From positions 1 through 64,000 of the forward strand of contig NZ_UAVD01000036.1 of NCBI RefSeq assembly GCF_900460065.1: DNA of 64,000 nucleotides. The letters are read 5' to 3'. Position 1 is the first letter of the stretch. Every line of letters starts with the position of its first letter. The translations under genes and the position numbers were made by a program. The notes under the pieces are model-generated. The model saw nothing but the letters and a program-made list of their open reading frames with translations, was not told the origin of the DNA and ran no database searches. Origin of the DNA: Streptomyces griseus (lineage in GTDB: Bacteria; Actinomycetota; Actinomycetes; Streptomycetales; Streptomycetaceae). Below, piece after piece: positions 26,800 to 36,133 of the stretch.

Positions 26800-28347
26800 C
26801 TACACCGGGGGGTTTCCGTGCTTGCGCGAGGGAAGCGCGGCGTTCTTCGAGCGCAGCATGGCCAGGGCGCGGACCAGGGCGGACCGGGTGTCCGCGGGGT
26901 CGATCACATCGTCGACGAGGCCGCGCTCCGCCGCGTAATACGGGTGCATCAGCTCGGACTTGTACTCCTTGACCAGCTGCCGGCGCGTCGCCTCGGGGTC
27001 GTCCGCCGCCTGGATCCGCCGCCGGAAGACCACGTTGGCCGCGCCCTCCGCCCCCATCACGGCGATCTCGTTGGCCGGCCAGGCCAGGGAGAGGTCCGCC
27101 CCGATGGAGAGGGAGTCCATCACGATGTACGCGCCGCCGTACGCCTTGCGCAGGATCACCTGCACCCGGGGGACGGTGGCGTTGCAGTAGGCGTACAGCA
27201 GCTTGGCGCCGTGCCGGATGATGCCCCGGTGCTCCTGGTCGACGCCGGGCAGGAAGCCGGGCACGTCGACCAGGGTGACCAGCGGAATGTTGAAGGCGTC
27301 GCACAGCTGGACGAACCGTGCGGCCTTCTCCGAGGCGTGGATGTCCAGCACGCCCGCGAAGGACTGCGGCTGGTTGGCGACGATCCCGACCACCTGGCCG
27401 TCCAGCCGGGTCAGGGCGGTGATGACGTTGGCGGCCCAGCGCTCGTGCACCTCCATGTACTCGCCCTCGTCGACGAGTTCGGAGATCACCTCGCGCATGT
27501 CGTACGGACGGCTGCCGTCCAGCGGCACCAGCTCCAGCAGCCGTTCGCACCGCCGGTCGGCCGGGTCCTCGGGGCGCACGACGGGCGGCAGCGCCCGGTT
27601 GTTGGAGGGCAGCAGGGACAGCAGGTAGCGGACCTCGGCGAGGCAGGTCTCCTCGTCGTCGTAGGCGAAGTGCGCCACCCCCGAGGTCTCCGCGTGGACG
27701 TCGGCCCCGCCGAGCCCGTTCTGGGTGATCTCCTCACCGGTGACGGCCCGCACCACGTCGGGTCCGGTGATGAACATCTGCGAGGTGTCCCGGACCATGA
27801 AGACGAAGTCGGTGAGCGCCGGGCTGTAGGCCGCGCCGCCCGCGCACGGGCCGAGCATCACGCTGATCTGCGGGATCACTCCGGAGGCGCGGGTGTTGCG
27901 CTGGAAGATCCCGCCGTAGCCCGCCAGGGCGGAGACGCCCTCCTGGATGCGCGCCCCGGCTCCGTCGTTGAGGGAGACCAGCGGCGCCCCGGCGGCGATC
28001 GCCAGGTCCATCAGCTTGTGGATCTTGGCGGCGTGGGCCTCCCCGAGCGCCCCTCCGAAGATCCGGAAGTCATGGGCGAAGGCGAAGACCGTGCGCCCCT
28101 CGACCGTGCCCCAGCCCGTCACCACGCCGTCGGTGTGCGGCCTCTTCGCCTCCAGGCCGAAGCCGGTGGCCCGGTGCCTGCGCAACTGCTCGGTCTCCGT
28201 GAAGGAGCCCTCGTCGAAGAGGAGCGCCAGACGTTCGCGCACCGTCAGCTTCCCCTTGGCGTGCTGGGCCCGCGTGGCCGTGTCGACGCCTTCGAGTACC
28301 TCGTGACGGATCTGGGCCAGTTCGCCCACCCGGTCATGCATCGTCAT
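26800..28347 (-). CDS. Acyl-CoA carboxylase carboxyltransferase (beta) subunit, PccB/AccD-like (515 aa)
   Basis: Biotin-dependent carboxyltransferase of usual length. Visible motifs include the crotonase-fold oxyanion Gly loops (LNDGAGARIQEG, and GPCAGGAAYSPAL), DVPGFLPGVDQE and YGGAYIVM. It transfers carboxyl from carboxybiotin to acetyl-, propionyl- or longer acyl-CoA to make malonyl- or methylmalonyl-type units. Specificity depends on one active-site residue that I cannot assign with certainty. AGGAGG precedes the ATG. The biotin-carrying alpha subunit is not in the window and must come from elsewhere. It probably supplies extender units for the neighbouring clusters. Confidence 0.93.
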   Translation of the reverse strand: MTMHDRVGELAQIRHEVLEGVDTATRAQHAKGKLTVRERLALLFDEGSFTETEQLRRHRATGFGLEAKRPHTDGVVTGWGTVEGRTVFAFAHDFRIFGGALGEAHAAKIHKLMDLAIAAGAPLVSLNDGAGARIQEGVSALAGYGGIFQRNTRASGVIPQISVMLGPCAGGAAYSPALTDFVFMVRDTSQMFITGPDVVRAVTGEEITQNGLGGADVHAETSGVAHFAYDDEETCLAEVRYLLSLLPSNNRALPPVVRPEDPADRRCERLLELVPLDGSRPYDMREVISELVDEGEYMEVHERWAANVITALTRLDGQVVGIVANQPQSFAGVLDIHASEKAARFVQLCDAFNIPLVTLVDVPGFLPGVDQEHRGIIRHGAKLLYAYCNATVPRVQVILRKAYGGAYIVMDSLSIGADLSLAWPANEIAVMGAEGAANVVFRRRIQAADDPEATRRQLVKEYKSELMHPYYAAERGLVDDVIDPADTRSALVRALAMLRSKNAALPSRKHGNPPV

Positions 28348-28811
28348 ACCCGATTCCTCCTGTGGCCCGGGACCGCGACGGTCGTGGCCGACTCTCGCAG
28401 CGTGACCTGCCGCGCCCAATAGACGTGACAGGAAAGTGCCGTTATGCAGAAGGGGCCGTCGAATTCCGGCGCCTTTCACCTTCCTGCCAACATCCGCGCG
28501 GCCGGTGCCGCACGGGGGAAAGGAAGTTACTCTCCTGATTCGAAGAACTTGTCGGGAAGGAATGAGGCCCGGAAAAGAAGGCGATACGAGCACCCGGATC
28601 GCCCCCGGCGTTCCCGGCGTTCCCGGTCGGGAGGTCCGTGCGGCAGACGGTGACCGGCCGCCGGGGCGCGGTCCCGGACCCGCTCCGATCCGGTACGTAC
28701 GTCCCGGTGCCGGGCAGCGCGCGGCCGTCGGAACGGAGCACCGCGACGCCCGGCGACACGTATCCGCGCCCCCGGGCGCACCGCCGGCGGACGCGCCGGG
28801 CCGGCCGGGGG
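28348..28811. other. Intergenic region, 464 bp, no gene seen
   Basis: Lies between the carboxyltransferase start and the IclR stop. Reading frames here lack ribosome sites and typical codon use. The part next to 28347 is AT-richer (28437-28600) and probably holds the carboxyltransferase promoter. A small direct repeat, ggcgttccc, occurs twice near 28605-28625. Confidence 0.4.
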
Positions 28812-29585
28812 CTAACCCCGCTGGGAGACCGCCGCGCGCGAGCGGACGGGCCGGGTGTCCACGAGTACGTCACCGAGTTCGCCCGCCGCGTCGATGACGG
28901 CGCCCAGCAGCAGCCGGCTGGGGATGGCGGGCATCCTGGGATGCGCCCCGGTCAGGGCGAGTGCGGCCACCACCCGCTTGCCCATGGCCCGCACCGGCAC
29001 CGCGATCGACACGGCCCCCGGCATCGTCGCGTCGGGGCCGTGCACCCACCCGCGACGGCGTACGAGCGAGAGCTGGGCGGCGGTGAACCGGGCGCTGCGC
29101 AGCCCTTCGTACAGCTCCCCCGGCTCCTCCCAGGCCAGCAGCACCTGGGCCACCGGGCCCGCCCGCAGCGAACGGGCGGTACCGACCGGCAGCTCCTCCG
29201 CGTCCCCGTCCGCCTCGGTCCGGGCGCCGACGCAGACCTGCATGGCCCCGCTGCGCCGGAACAGCCGCGCGTCCAGCCCCGTCAGCTCCCGCAGCTCCGA
29301 GAGCACCGGGGTGGCCGCCTTGACCAGCCGGTCGCGCTGCACCTCCACCACCATGTTGCCGAGCCTCGGGCCGAGGACGAACCGCCCCCTGAAGTCGCGG
29401 GCGAGCAGTCCGAGGCTCTCCAGCCCCAGGGCGATGCGGTGGACGGTCGGACGGGCGAACCCGCTGCCCGACACCAGCTCCGCCAGCGACACCGGGCCCT
29501 TCTCCACCACGTCGAGGAGTGCCGAGGCCTTGTCGAGCACCCCGATGCCGCTGACCCGCTTCGGCTGCCGGGTCGCCACGCTCAT
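28812..29585 (-). CDS. IclR-family transcriptional regulator (257 aa)
   Basis: N-terminal winged helix (about 15-70, VLDKASALLDVVEKGPVSLAELV and FARPTVHRIALGLESLGL in short form) and a C-terminal GAF-like effector domain (about 80-245). IclR proteins usually sense small organic acids or acyl compounds and repress adjacent catabolic or biosynthetic genes. The ATG overlaps the stop of the malonyltransferase gene (ATGA), so the regulator is made together with the enzyme. It probably also controls the carboxyltransferase genes just downstream. Confidence 0.92.
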   Translation of the reverse strand: MSVATRQPKRVSGIGVLDKASALLDVVEKGPVSLAELVSGSGFARPTVHRIALGLESLGLLARDFRGRFVLGPRLGNMVVEVQRDRLVKAATPVLSELRELTGLDARLFRRSGAMQVCVGARTEADGDAEELPVGTARSLRAGPVAQVLLAWEEPGELYEGLRSARFTAAQLSLVRRRGWVHGPDATMPGAVSIAVPVRAMGKRVVAALALTGAHPRMPAIPSRLLLGAVIDAAGELGDVLVDTRPVRSRAAVSQRG

Positions 29586-30526
29586 CGTTCACCCGCCGAC
29601 CGGGCGGGGGCGGCCAGGGGCTTGTTCACCGAGACGGTCTCCACGCCCGGGTCGATCCGGCGGATCAGCCCGGCGAGCGTCCGGCCCGGTCCCAGCTCGA
29701 CGAGCCGGCCGCAGCCGAGCGGCCCGGTGAGGGTCCGCACGCTCCGCTCCCACAGCACCGGGGAGGTGAGCTGCCGGATGCAGAGGGCGGGCCAGTCGGC
29801 CTCGCCCGCGTGCGCCTCGGCGTCGACGTTGGTCACCACCGGCACCGCGGCCGGGGCGAAGACGGTGTCCCGCAGCGATCTGCCGAGCGCCTCCGCGGCA
29901 GGGGCCATGTACGGACTGTGGAAGGCCCCGCCGACCGCGAGGCGGAGCATCTTGCCCCCGATCGACGGCGCCCGGTCCGCGACCTCCCCGATCGCGTCGG
30001 GCGAACCCGAGACCACCGTCTGGCCGGGGGCGTTGACGTTGGCCACCCACACGTCGGCGCCGGAGGCGCGCATCTCGCCCGCCAGGGCCTCCACCTCGCC
30101 CAGCGGGGCCGCCACCACGACGCCCATCGTGCCCTCGCGGGCCCCCGCGGCCTCCCGCATGGCCCGTCCCCGGACCGCGACGAGGGCCGCGGCCCGGCCG
30201 ACGGTCAGGACCCCGGACGCCACGAGGGCCGCGTACTCACCGAGGCTGTGCCCGGCGCAGCCGGCGACCGGGCCGTCGATGACACCGTCGCGCACCGCTT
30301 CGGCGTGGGCCATCAACGCGACCGTGAAGACGCTCAGCTGCGCGAGATCCGTACGCCGGAGGTGTTCGTCGGAGGTGTCCAGCAGCAGCTCGGGAAGGTC
30401 CTCGCCGGTGACGGCGGAGACCTCCTCCGCGATCGCCCAGGACGGGGTGTCCCGCCAGGGCGCTCCCATGGCGCGCTTCTGTGTCCCCTGACCCGGAAAC
30501 ACCAGCCCGACCGGTACCTGATTCAT
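29582..30526 (-). CDS. Discrete malonyl-CoA:ACP acyltransferase, FabD-like (314 aa)
   Basis: Complete FabD fold: FPGQGTQ at the N-terminus, nucleophile Ser94 in AGHSLGEYAAL, and catalytic His203 in GAFHSPY, the pattern of malonyl-specific enzymes. It loads malonyl units onto carrier proteins. Streptomyces already has a housekeeping fabD with other fatty acid genes, so this lone copy is likely dedicated to secondary metabolism, for instance as a trans-acting acyltransferase. The ATG at 30526 has AAGGCGGG upstream. It is the first gene before iclR and lies downstream of two LuxR-type genes, separated by a hairpin. Confidence 0.93.
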   Translation of the reverse strand: MNQVPVGLVFPGQGTQKRAMGAPWRDTPSWAIAEEVSAVTGEDLPELLLDTSDEHLRRTDLAQLSVFTVALMAHAEAVRDGVIDGPVAGCAGHSLGEYAALVASGVLTVGRAAALVAVRGRAMREAAGAREGTMGVVVAAPLGEVEALAGEMRASGADVWVANVNAPGQTVVSGSPDAIGEVADRAPSIGGKMLRLAVGGAFHSPYMAPAAEALGRSLRDTVFAPAAVPVVTNVDAEAHAGEADWPALCIRQLTSPVLWERSVRTLTGPLGCGRLVELGPGRTLAGLIRRIDPGVETVSVNKPLAAPARSAGER

Positions 30527-30637
30527 GAACCCGCCTTCCGCACGACGCTCTTCGAAGGGCACGCAGGGCCGGCCATCCCGGACGGGATGACCGGCCTCGT
30601 GCGCCGACGGCCAACGGGGGGGGGTACCAGCCGCCGG

Positions 30638-30666
30638 GGAACGGGCCCCTCGGGGGGTCCCGTTCC
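30638..30666 (-). terminator. Hairpin downstream of LuxR-type gene
   Basis: Arms ggaacggg (30638-30645) and cccgttcc (30659-30666) with additional CCCC/GGGG pairing inside. It lies 47 nt past the regulator stop, which separates that transcript from the acyltransferase gene. Confidence 0.6.
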
Positions 30667-30712
30667 TGACACCTCATGAAACGGCGGCGCGGCGCGGGCG
30701 GCAACGAACCTT

Positions 30713-31504
30713 TCAGGAAGGTGCCAACGGTCCACCGCGCTCCGGGCCCGATCCGGCCGCCGGTGGCAGCAATCCCAGCTCGGCGGCGCGCACCCCTGCC
30801 TGGAACCGGGACTGCGCCCCGAGCAGGGCCATGATCTCCGCGACATGCCGCCGGTAGGTGCGCACGGAGATGGTCAGCTCGCGGGCCGCCACCTCGTCCG
30901 TGACGCCGGCCTGGAGCGCGCCGAGTATCTGCCGGGCGAGCGAGGCCCGGTAGCGGTCCCCGAACACGGTGCGTTCCCCGGCGGGGACGGCCCGCGTCCA
31001 CACGTTCTCGAAGAGGCTCTGCAGGGTGTTGAGCACCTCCGGGACACGGATCACCGAGGCCCGCCGGCCGACCGCCGAGTCGGCCACCACCAGGGCGGCG
31101 CACTCGTCGACGATCAGCGCCTGGAGCGGCGGAACCCGGGCGACCCGGATGGCCACCGGGTTCTCCCTGGACAACTGCTCCCGCACATAGCCCTCGTCGA
31201 GCATGGCCGGGCTGGCCAGGAGCCGCACCTGCACCCCCTCCCGGGCGTCGTAGATGAGCTCCCTCTCCGTGCGCTCGGACCGTTCGTCGGAGCCGAGCTT
31301 GCGCGCGTGCACGATGTCGATGCTCCGGCAAGCACCCTCGATGAGCTGCTGCGCCTGGTCGAGCACGACGTCGTAGTCGTTGTCGAGGCCGGTGATCAGG
31401 CTCTCCTGGAGATTGCGGTCCCGGTGCAGCGCGACCGTCGACTCGATCAGCGCCCGCACCTGGAGTAGAGCGCTCTCCAGCTCATCGTCTCCCCCGATGG
31501 GCAC
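30713..31504 (-). CDS. LuxR/TrmB-like helix-turn-helix regulator, tandem copy 1 (263 aa)
   Basis: The C-terminus carries a LuxR-like DNA-binding helix-turn-helix (about 200-250, VTDEVAARELTISVRTYRRHVAEIM in short: TISVRTYRRHVAEIM). The N-terminal two thirds look like the phospholipase-D-like or TrmB-type sensor part seen in orphan Streptomyces regulators; no receiver domain is present. It is clearly paralogous to the next gene: both share ALIxSTVxLHR near the N-terminus and SRFQAGVRAxExGLL at the end. GTG start with a weak ribosome site. Target genes are unknown, probably in the flanking clusters. Confidence 0.85.
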   Translation of the reverse strand: MPIGGDDELESALLQVRALIESTVALHRDRNLQESLITGLDNDYDVVLDQAQQLIEGACRSIDIVHARKLGSDERSERTERELIYDAREGVQVRLLASPAMLDEGYVREQLSRENPVAIRVARVPPLQALIVDECAALVVADSAVGRRASVIRVPEVLNTLQSLFENVWTRAVPAGERTVFGDRYRASLARQILGALQAGVTDEVAARELTISVRTYRRHVAEIMALLGAQSRFQAGVRAAELGLLPPAAGSGPERGGPLAPS

Positions 31505-31603
31505 GTCCTGTCCACCTACCTTGGTTCAGCCGTCAAGACCCCTGGGCACGCTGTCCGCCCGGGCCGCTTTCCCTCGCACGGTTCCGCGACGCGGCGGCTC
31601 GCC

Positions 31604-32374
31604 CTACTCCGTGAGGAGTCCGACCTCCACGGCCCTCACTCCGGCCTGAAAGCGTGAGTGCGCGTCGAGTTCGCGCATGATCTCGGCCACGTAGCGCCGG
31701 TAGGTGCGCAGCGACACCTGGAGTTCGCGGGCCGCGGTCTCGTCCGTGTTGCCCGCGCGCAGCCGCTCCAGGATGCGATGGGCCAGTTCGGTGCGGAGGC
31801 GGGGGCTCAGCCGGAGGTGATCGGCCAGCCTGCGGCCCCGGGACCACGCGCCCGCGAAGAGGAGTTCGAGAGCTCGCACCGCGGCGGGGTCGTTCACGAT
31901 GGCGGTCTGCCCCTTGGTCCCCTCGACGCCGCGGACCAGCGCGGCCACCCCGTCGACCACCAGGGTCTCGCGCAGTTCGCTCTCCGAGACCTGGACCTCG
32001 ACCCGCCGGTCGGCCAACTGGTCGAGCCGCGCCAGGGAGGCGTCCGTGGCGTCGGCGGTGCACAGGATCCGCACGGCGGCCCGGGCCGGGATGCAGCTGA
32101 GCGAACGCACCACGGCGTCGGCGAACTCGCCGGTCTCGGCCAGGGCGACGCACACCGTGTGGCGGGTCCGGCCGATGAGCGCCTCCAGGGCGTCCCCGAT
32201 GGGGACCCCGCCCGTGCGCGCCACCGGCTGGGGAGACATCGAACGCTGCCTGTGCAGCAGGACCGTTGAATCGATCAAGGCGCTGACCTGCAACAGCGTC
32301 TGTTCCAGACTGGCGGAGTGATCGGCGGTCGCCGCTCTCTCGCCACTTCTGTGTTCAAGCAACGCGTCCGACAT
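31604..32374 (-). CDS. LuxR/TrmB-like helix-turn-helix regulator, tandem copy 2 (256 aa)
   Basis: Same layout as the gene 99 bp downstream: a short N-terminal helix with LLQVSALIDSTVLLHRQR (key residues LIDSTVLLHRQR), a central alpha/beta sensor-like region and a C-terminal helix-turn-helix (QVSLRTYRRYVAEIM). AGGGGGG lies 7 nt before the ATG. It is transcribed away from the 0.9-kb AT-rich spacer that precedes the terphenyl-type operon. It is the closest candidate for a regulator acting on that spacer. Confidence 0.85.
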   Translation of the reverse strand: MSDALLEHRSGERAATADHSASLEQTLLQVSALIDSTVLLHRQRSMSPQPVARTGGVPIGDALEALIGRTRHTVCVALAETGEFADAVVRSLSCIPARAAVRILCTADATDASLARLDQLADRRVEVQVSESELRETLVVDGVAALVRGVEGTKGQTAIVNDPAAVRALELLFAGAWSRGRRLADHLRLSPRLRTELAHRILERLRAGNTDETAARELQVSLRTYRRYVAEIMRELDAHSRFQAGVRAVEVGLLTE

Positions 32375-32740
32375 CTGAAAGCCCCCCTGTAGCGCACCAG
32401 GCCCCCGCTCCCGGCGAGACTTCCGCCGGCCGCGGGCTTCACAGGTACGCCCCCGCGGGAACTTTGATGACTAAAACATTTGTCGGCCTATCGACTAAGC
32501 GTCGACAGCAAGTCCGACCAGATTGCTCCAGACAGTAGTTCGAGCAATCACATCCAGTCAACAGCCCCCTACACCCTTTAAGGCATTATTGAATATAGAA
32601 CAGTCGCGCACAACACAGGAACAGGACTACGGAAACAGCCTCTGGACTCTTGTCAGCAAACTGCACCGAATCGCCGGAAGCGGCGGCTCATATTCCTTTT
32701 CGGTGGCATTACCGTGACGTAACATTCACGTTGCGTAGTA

Positions 32741-32770
32741 TCCCTGTCCGCTAGCGGCCATACGTCCCGC
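32741..32770. promoter_or_regulatory. Operator-like site, shared with 40472-40503
   Basis: TCCCTGTCCGCTAGCGGCCA followed by TACGTCCCGC. The first block matches 18 of 20 bases of the site before the polyprenyl synthase gene, and ACGTCCCGC follows in both, with a 2-bp difference in spacing. The centre CCGCTAGCGG is a perfect palindrome. It is probably a binding site for a common regulator. Confidence 0.5.
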
Positions 32771-33112
32771 ACTACGGACGGCTGTCCGCCTAGATTCCTC
32801 GCCATGCCCACGGCGTGCACACATCGAAGATCGGCAACACCCTTCACACGGGCACCAGCAGGCACGCCGAAAGCGCACCTCAGTCGTCCGAGGTGCTGAC
32901 AGAGCGACACATTTCAAGCCAGCGCGCTCCACCCCCAACGGACCGGGCAACCACGCAGAATCAGCCACCTCCGGGCACCCGCACCCCCTCCCCCGCCGTC
33001 ACGCACCGGTCGACGGCGAGATCCACCCCCTCCGGGCGACGCGAACACCGGCCCCCTATACCGCCCGAAACGGGCCAGCAGCACCCTATTCGGCTCACGG
33101 CGATTCCCCTCC

Positions 33113-33144
33113 ATAAATAGCCGGTGAATAGCCGCGGTATTTAT
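33113..33144. promoter_or_regulatory. AT-rich inverted repeat upstream of synthetase gene
   Basis: Arms ATAAATA (33113-33119) and TATTTAT (33138-33144) are separated by 18 bp and lie about 145 bp before the synthetase GTG. Such AT-rich arms are rare in this GC-rich DNA. It could be an operator. Confidence 0.4.
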
Positions 33145-33286
33145 CGGTTTCCCGGGCTCGCGTCCGCCGTCGCACCGCACGTGATCAGCCGCCGTGCGCA
33201 CTCCCCTGTCACGGCACACCCGTCATCGGCCCCGCCCACCGCGGCGCCATCAGGTCCTGTCACGCCACCAGGCGAGGGAGACAACC

Positions 33287-36133
33287 GTGAACACCTCACC
33301 GCACCAGAGCATCGCCGGCCTTCTCGTGCACGCCGCACGGCACCACCCCGCCTCGGGCCTCCGCTACCACCTTCCCGGCACGCCCGCGGACGTACAGGAG
33401 CAGAGCCACACGGAACTCCTCGCGGACGCCCTGCGGATGCTCTCCGGACTGCGCGCCCGGGGGCTGCGCCCCCAGGACAAGGTCCTCCTGATCCTGGAAC
33501 GGCCCAAGGAGTTCCTGACCGCGTTCTGGGCGGCGGTGCTCGGCGGGTTCGTGCCGTGCCCCATGGCACCCCTGCGCGGCGACCCGGAACGCTGGGCCGC
33601 CCGGCTGGGCCAGATCGACACCCTGCTCGACCACCCCCTCGTCGTCACGGACGGGGCCCTGGCCGCCGAACTCCCTCCGGTCGACGGCCTCATGGTCGCC
33701 CTCGTCGAGGAGCTGGGCGCCGCCGCGGAGCCCGCCACCGCGCACGCCGCGTCGCCCGAGGACACCGCGCTGCTCGTCCTGACCTCGGGCTCGACGGGCA
33801 ACTCCAAGGCGGTCGTGCTCAGCCACGCCAACCTGCTGGCCTCCATGGCGGGGAAGAACCACTACCACCGGCTCACCCCGGCGGACACCACCCTGAACTG
33901 GATCTCGTTCGACCACGTGGCCGCGCTCCTGGAGTGCCACCTGCTCCCCCTCTCCCGGGGAAGCAACCAGCTGCACGTGGAGCCCCGGGTCGTCCTGGAG
34001 GACCCGACGCAGTTCCTGCGCATCGCCTCGGAGCACGGCGTGACGATGACCTTCACGCCCAACTTCCTCCTCGGTATGCTCAATGCGGCGGTCGAGGAGC
34101 TCCGCGAGCGGGGCGAGAGACTCGACCTGACCCGGCTGCGGCACATCGTCAGCGGCGGCGAGGCGGTCGTCCGCGCCACCGGCGAGGCGTTCCTCGACGC
34201 GTTCGCCCCGTACGGGCTCGCCCCCGACGCCCTGTGGCCGGCCTTCGGCATGACCGAGACCTGCGCCGGCAGCATCTACTCCCACCGGGCGTTCCCCGCC
34301 GTGGACCAGGGCTGCGAATTCGCCTCCCTCGGCACCCCGGTGCCCGGCCTGGCCCTCCGCGTGGCCGACGAGCACGACCGCGAGCTGCCGGACGGCGAGA
34401 CGGGCGAACTCCAGCTCAACGGCCCCATGATCACCTCCGGTTACCACAACAACCCCCGTGCCACCGCCGACGCGTTCACCGCCGACGGCTGGTTCCGCAG
34501 CGGCGACCTCGGCCGGATCGTCGAGGGCCGGCTCTCCCTGGTCGGCCGCAGCAAGGACAGCATCATCGTCAACGGGGTCAACTACTACAGCCACGAGATC
34601 GAGACCTCCGTCGAGCAACTGCCCGGCGTGGCGGGCTCCTACGTGGCCGCCTTCCCGACCCGCCCCGCGGGCGCCGACACCGAACAGCTGGTGATCGCCC
34701 TGCACGCGGAGGTCCCCGAAGGCGACGACACCGCCCTCCACCAGGTGCTCACCGCCGTACGCAGCAGCGCCGTGATGCACTGGGGGTTCCGCCCCTTCCT
34801 CGTCCTGCCCCTGCCCAGGGAAGCCTTCCCCAAGACCAGCCTCGGCAAGATCCAGCGGTCCCTGATGCGCGGTCGCCTGGAGTCGGGCGCGTACGACGGA
34901 CCGGCCCGCGCCGTCGCCGACCTCACCCTGCGCATGCTCGGCGGCTACACGGCGCCCGCGACCGACACCGAGCGGATCCTGTGCGACATCTACGCCGAGA
35001 TACTCGACGTGGCGCCCGGATCCATCAGCGCGACCGCCAACTTCTTCGACCTCGGCGGCACCTCCCTGGACATCCTCCGCCTGCGCAGCAAGGTCGGCCG
35101 CCACCTGGGCGTCGGCGACCTGGAGATCATCACGGTGCTGAGGGCCCCCACCGCCCGGGCCCTCGCCGCACGGCTCACCGAACGGACCACCGCCGCCGCG
35201 CCCGCCTACGACCCGATCGTGCCGATGCAGACCAGCGGAACCAAGACCCCCCTGTTCTGCGTGCACCCCGGTGTCGGCGAGGTCCTCGTCTTCGTCAACC
35301 TGGCCAAGTACTTCGTGGGCGACCGGCCCTTCCACGCCCTGCGCGCCCGAGGGTTCGACGACGGGGACAAGCCCTTCGCCACCTTCGAGCAGATGGTCGA
35401 CTGCTACGTCGACGCCATCCGGTCCCAGCAGCCCCACGGCCCCTACGCCGTCGCCGGCTACTCCTACGGCGGCGCGGTCGCCTTCGAGATCGCGAAGGCG
35501 CTGCGCTCCCGGGGCGAGCGCGTGGACTTCGTCGGCAGCTTCAACCTGCCGCCGAACATCGAGTACCGCATGAAGGAGCTGGACTTCACCGAGACGGCCG
35601 TCAACCTGGCGTTCTTCCTGGCCCTGATCGACCGCAGACAGTCCCGGGAGCTGCCGGGCCTGCTGCGCGGGCTGCCCTTCGAGGAGCAGGTCACCCGGCT
35701 CCTCGACCTCGCCCGGCCCGACCGGCTCGCCGAACTGGACCTGACCCCGGACAAGTTCGCCGGCTGGGCCCATGTCGCCAACGCCCTGACCGACCTCGGC
35801 CGCTCCTACCGGCCGACCGGCACGGTCCCCACGATGAGCGTCTTCCACGCCATCCCGCTGCGCGGCACCAAGGAGGACTGGCTCAACAACGAACTGCGCC
35901 GCTGGGACGAGCACACCACCGGGCCCAACCGCTACATCGAGGTTCCCGGCGAGCACTACACGCTGATGAGCCCCCAGCACGTGGCGTCCTTCCAGGCCAT
36001 CCTGCGCCGGGAGCTCGACCGCGCCCTGGCGGACGCCGACGCGACGGCACGGCGACGTGCCCACGACGAGCACCGGGCCGCCGACTCCGCCGCCGCGTCC
36101 ACCACCTCCCCCGCCACCGAGACGGAGAGCTGA
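33287..36133 (+). CDS. A-T-TE tridomain synthetase, EchA/TerA/atromentin-synthetase-like (948 aa)
   Basis: Single-protein NRPS-like enzyme without a condensation domain. The adenylation domain (about 1-560) has LTSGSTGNSKAV near 165, FRSGDLGRI near 404 and KDSIIVNGVNYYSHEIE near 423. The thiolation domain has Ser593 in GGTSLD. The thioesterase (about 645-930) has Ser726 in GYSYGG and a likely catalytic His890. In this architecture the adenylation domain activates an aryl alpha-keto acid and the thioesterase couples two units head to tail, giving quinones such as polyporic acid or atromentin. The GTG start has GGGAG 6 nt upstream. Followed by reductase and dehydratase genes as in echoside/terfestatin loci. 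Confidence 0.93.
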   Translation: MNTSPHQSIAGLLVHAARHHPASGLRYHLPGTPADVQEQSHTELLADALRMLSGLRARGLRPQDKVLLILERPKEFLTAFWAAVLGGFVPCPMAPLRGDPERWAARLGQIDTLLDHPLVVTDGALAAELPPVDGLMVALVEELGAAAEPATAHAASPEDTALLVLTSGSTGNSKAVVLSHANLLASMAGKNHYHRLTPADTTLNWISFDHVAALLECHLLPLSRGSNQLHVEPRVVLEDPTQFLRIASEHGVTMTFTPNFLLGMLNAAVEELRERGERLDLTRLRHIVSGGEAVVRATGEAFLDAFAPYGLAPDALWPAFGMTETCAGSIYSHRAFPAVDQGCEFASLGTPVPGLALRVADEHDRELPDGETGELQLNGPMITSGYHNNPRATADAFTADGWFRSGDLGRIVEGRLSLVGRSKDSIIVNGVNYYSHEIETSVEQLPGVAGSYVAAFPTRPAGADTEQLVIALHAEVPEGDDTALHQVLTAVRSSAVMHWGFRPFLVLPLPREAFPKTSLGKIQRSLMRGRLESGAYDGPARAVADLTLRMLGGYTAPATDTERILCDIYAEILDVAPGSISATANFFDLGGTSLDILRLRSKVGRHLGVGDLEIITVLRAPTARALAARLTERTTAAAPAYDPIVPMQTSGTKTPLFCVHPGVGEVLVFVNLAKYFVGDRPFHALRARGFDDGDKPFATFEQMVDCYVDAIRSQQPHGPYAVAGYSYGGAVAFEIAKALRSRGERVDFVGSFNLPPNIEYRMKELDFTETAVNLAFFLALIDRRQSRELPGLLRGLPFEEQVTRLLDLARPDRLAELDLTPDKFAGWAHVANALTDLGRSYRPTGTVPTMSVFHAIPLRGTKEDWLNNELRRWDEHTTGPNRYIEVPGEHYTLMSPQHVASFQAILRRELDRALADADATARRRAHDEHRAADSAAASTTSPATETES

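Larger units (their letters stand above)
32375..33286. other. 0.9-kb AT-rich regulatory spacer
   Basis: No convincing gene is seen. Part of it (about 32460-32720) is much AT-richer than the rest of the window. It contains several small inverted repeats: tcgac-taagc-gtcga (32491-32505), cgtga-N8-tcacg (32713-32730), cggac-ggct-gtccg (32775-32788) and ataaata-N18-tatttat (33113-33144). It separates the divergent LuxR-type and synthetase genes and must carry the promoters of both. Confidence 0.55.

Noticed and set aside
28444..28653. Possible 69-residue basic peptide between carboxyltransferase and IclR genes
   Set aside because: No ribosome site and an Arg-rich end typical of random GC-rich frames.
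32523..32717. Possible 64-residue peptide in the AT-rich spacer
   Set aside because: TTG start without a ribosome site and no recognisable pattern; AT-rich sequence is better explained as a control region.
32815..33120. Possible 101-residue protein upstream of the synthetase
   Set aside because: Low complexity Pro/Thr/Arg composition and no ribosome site.
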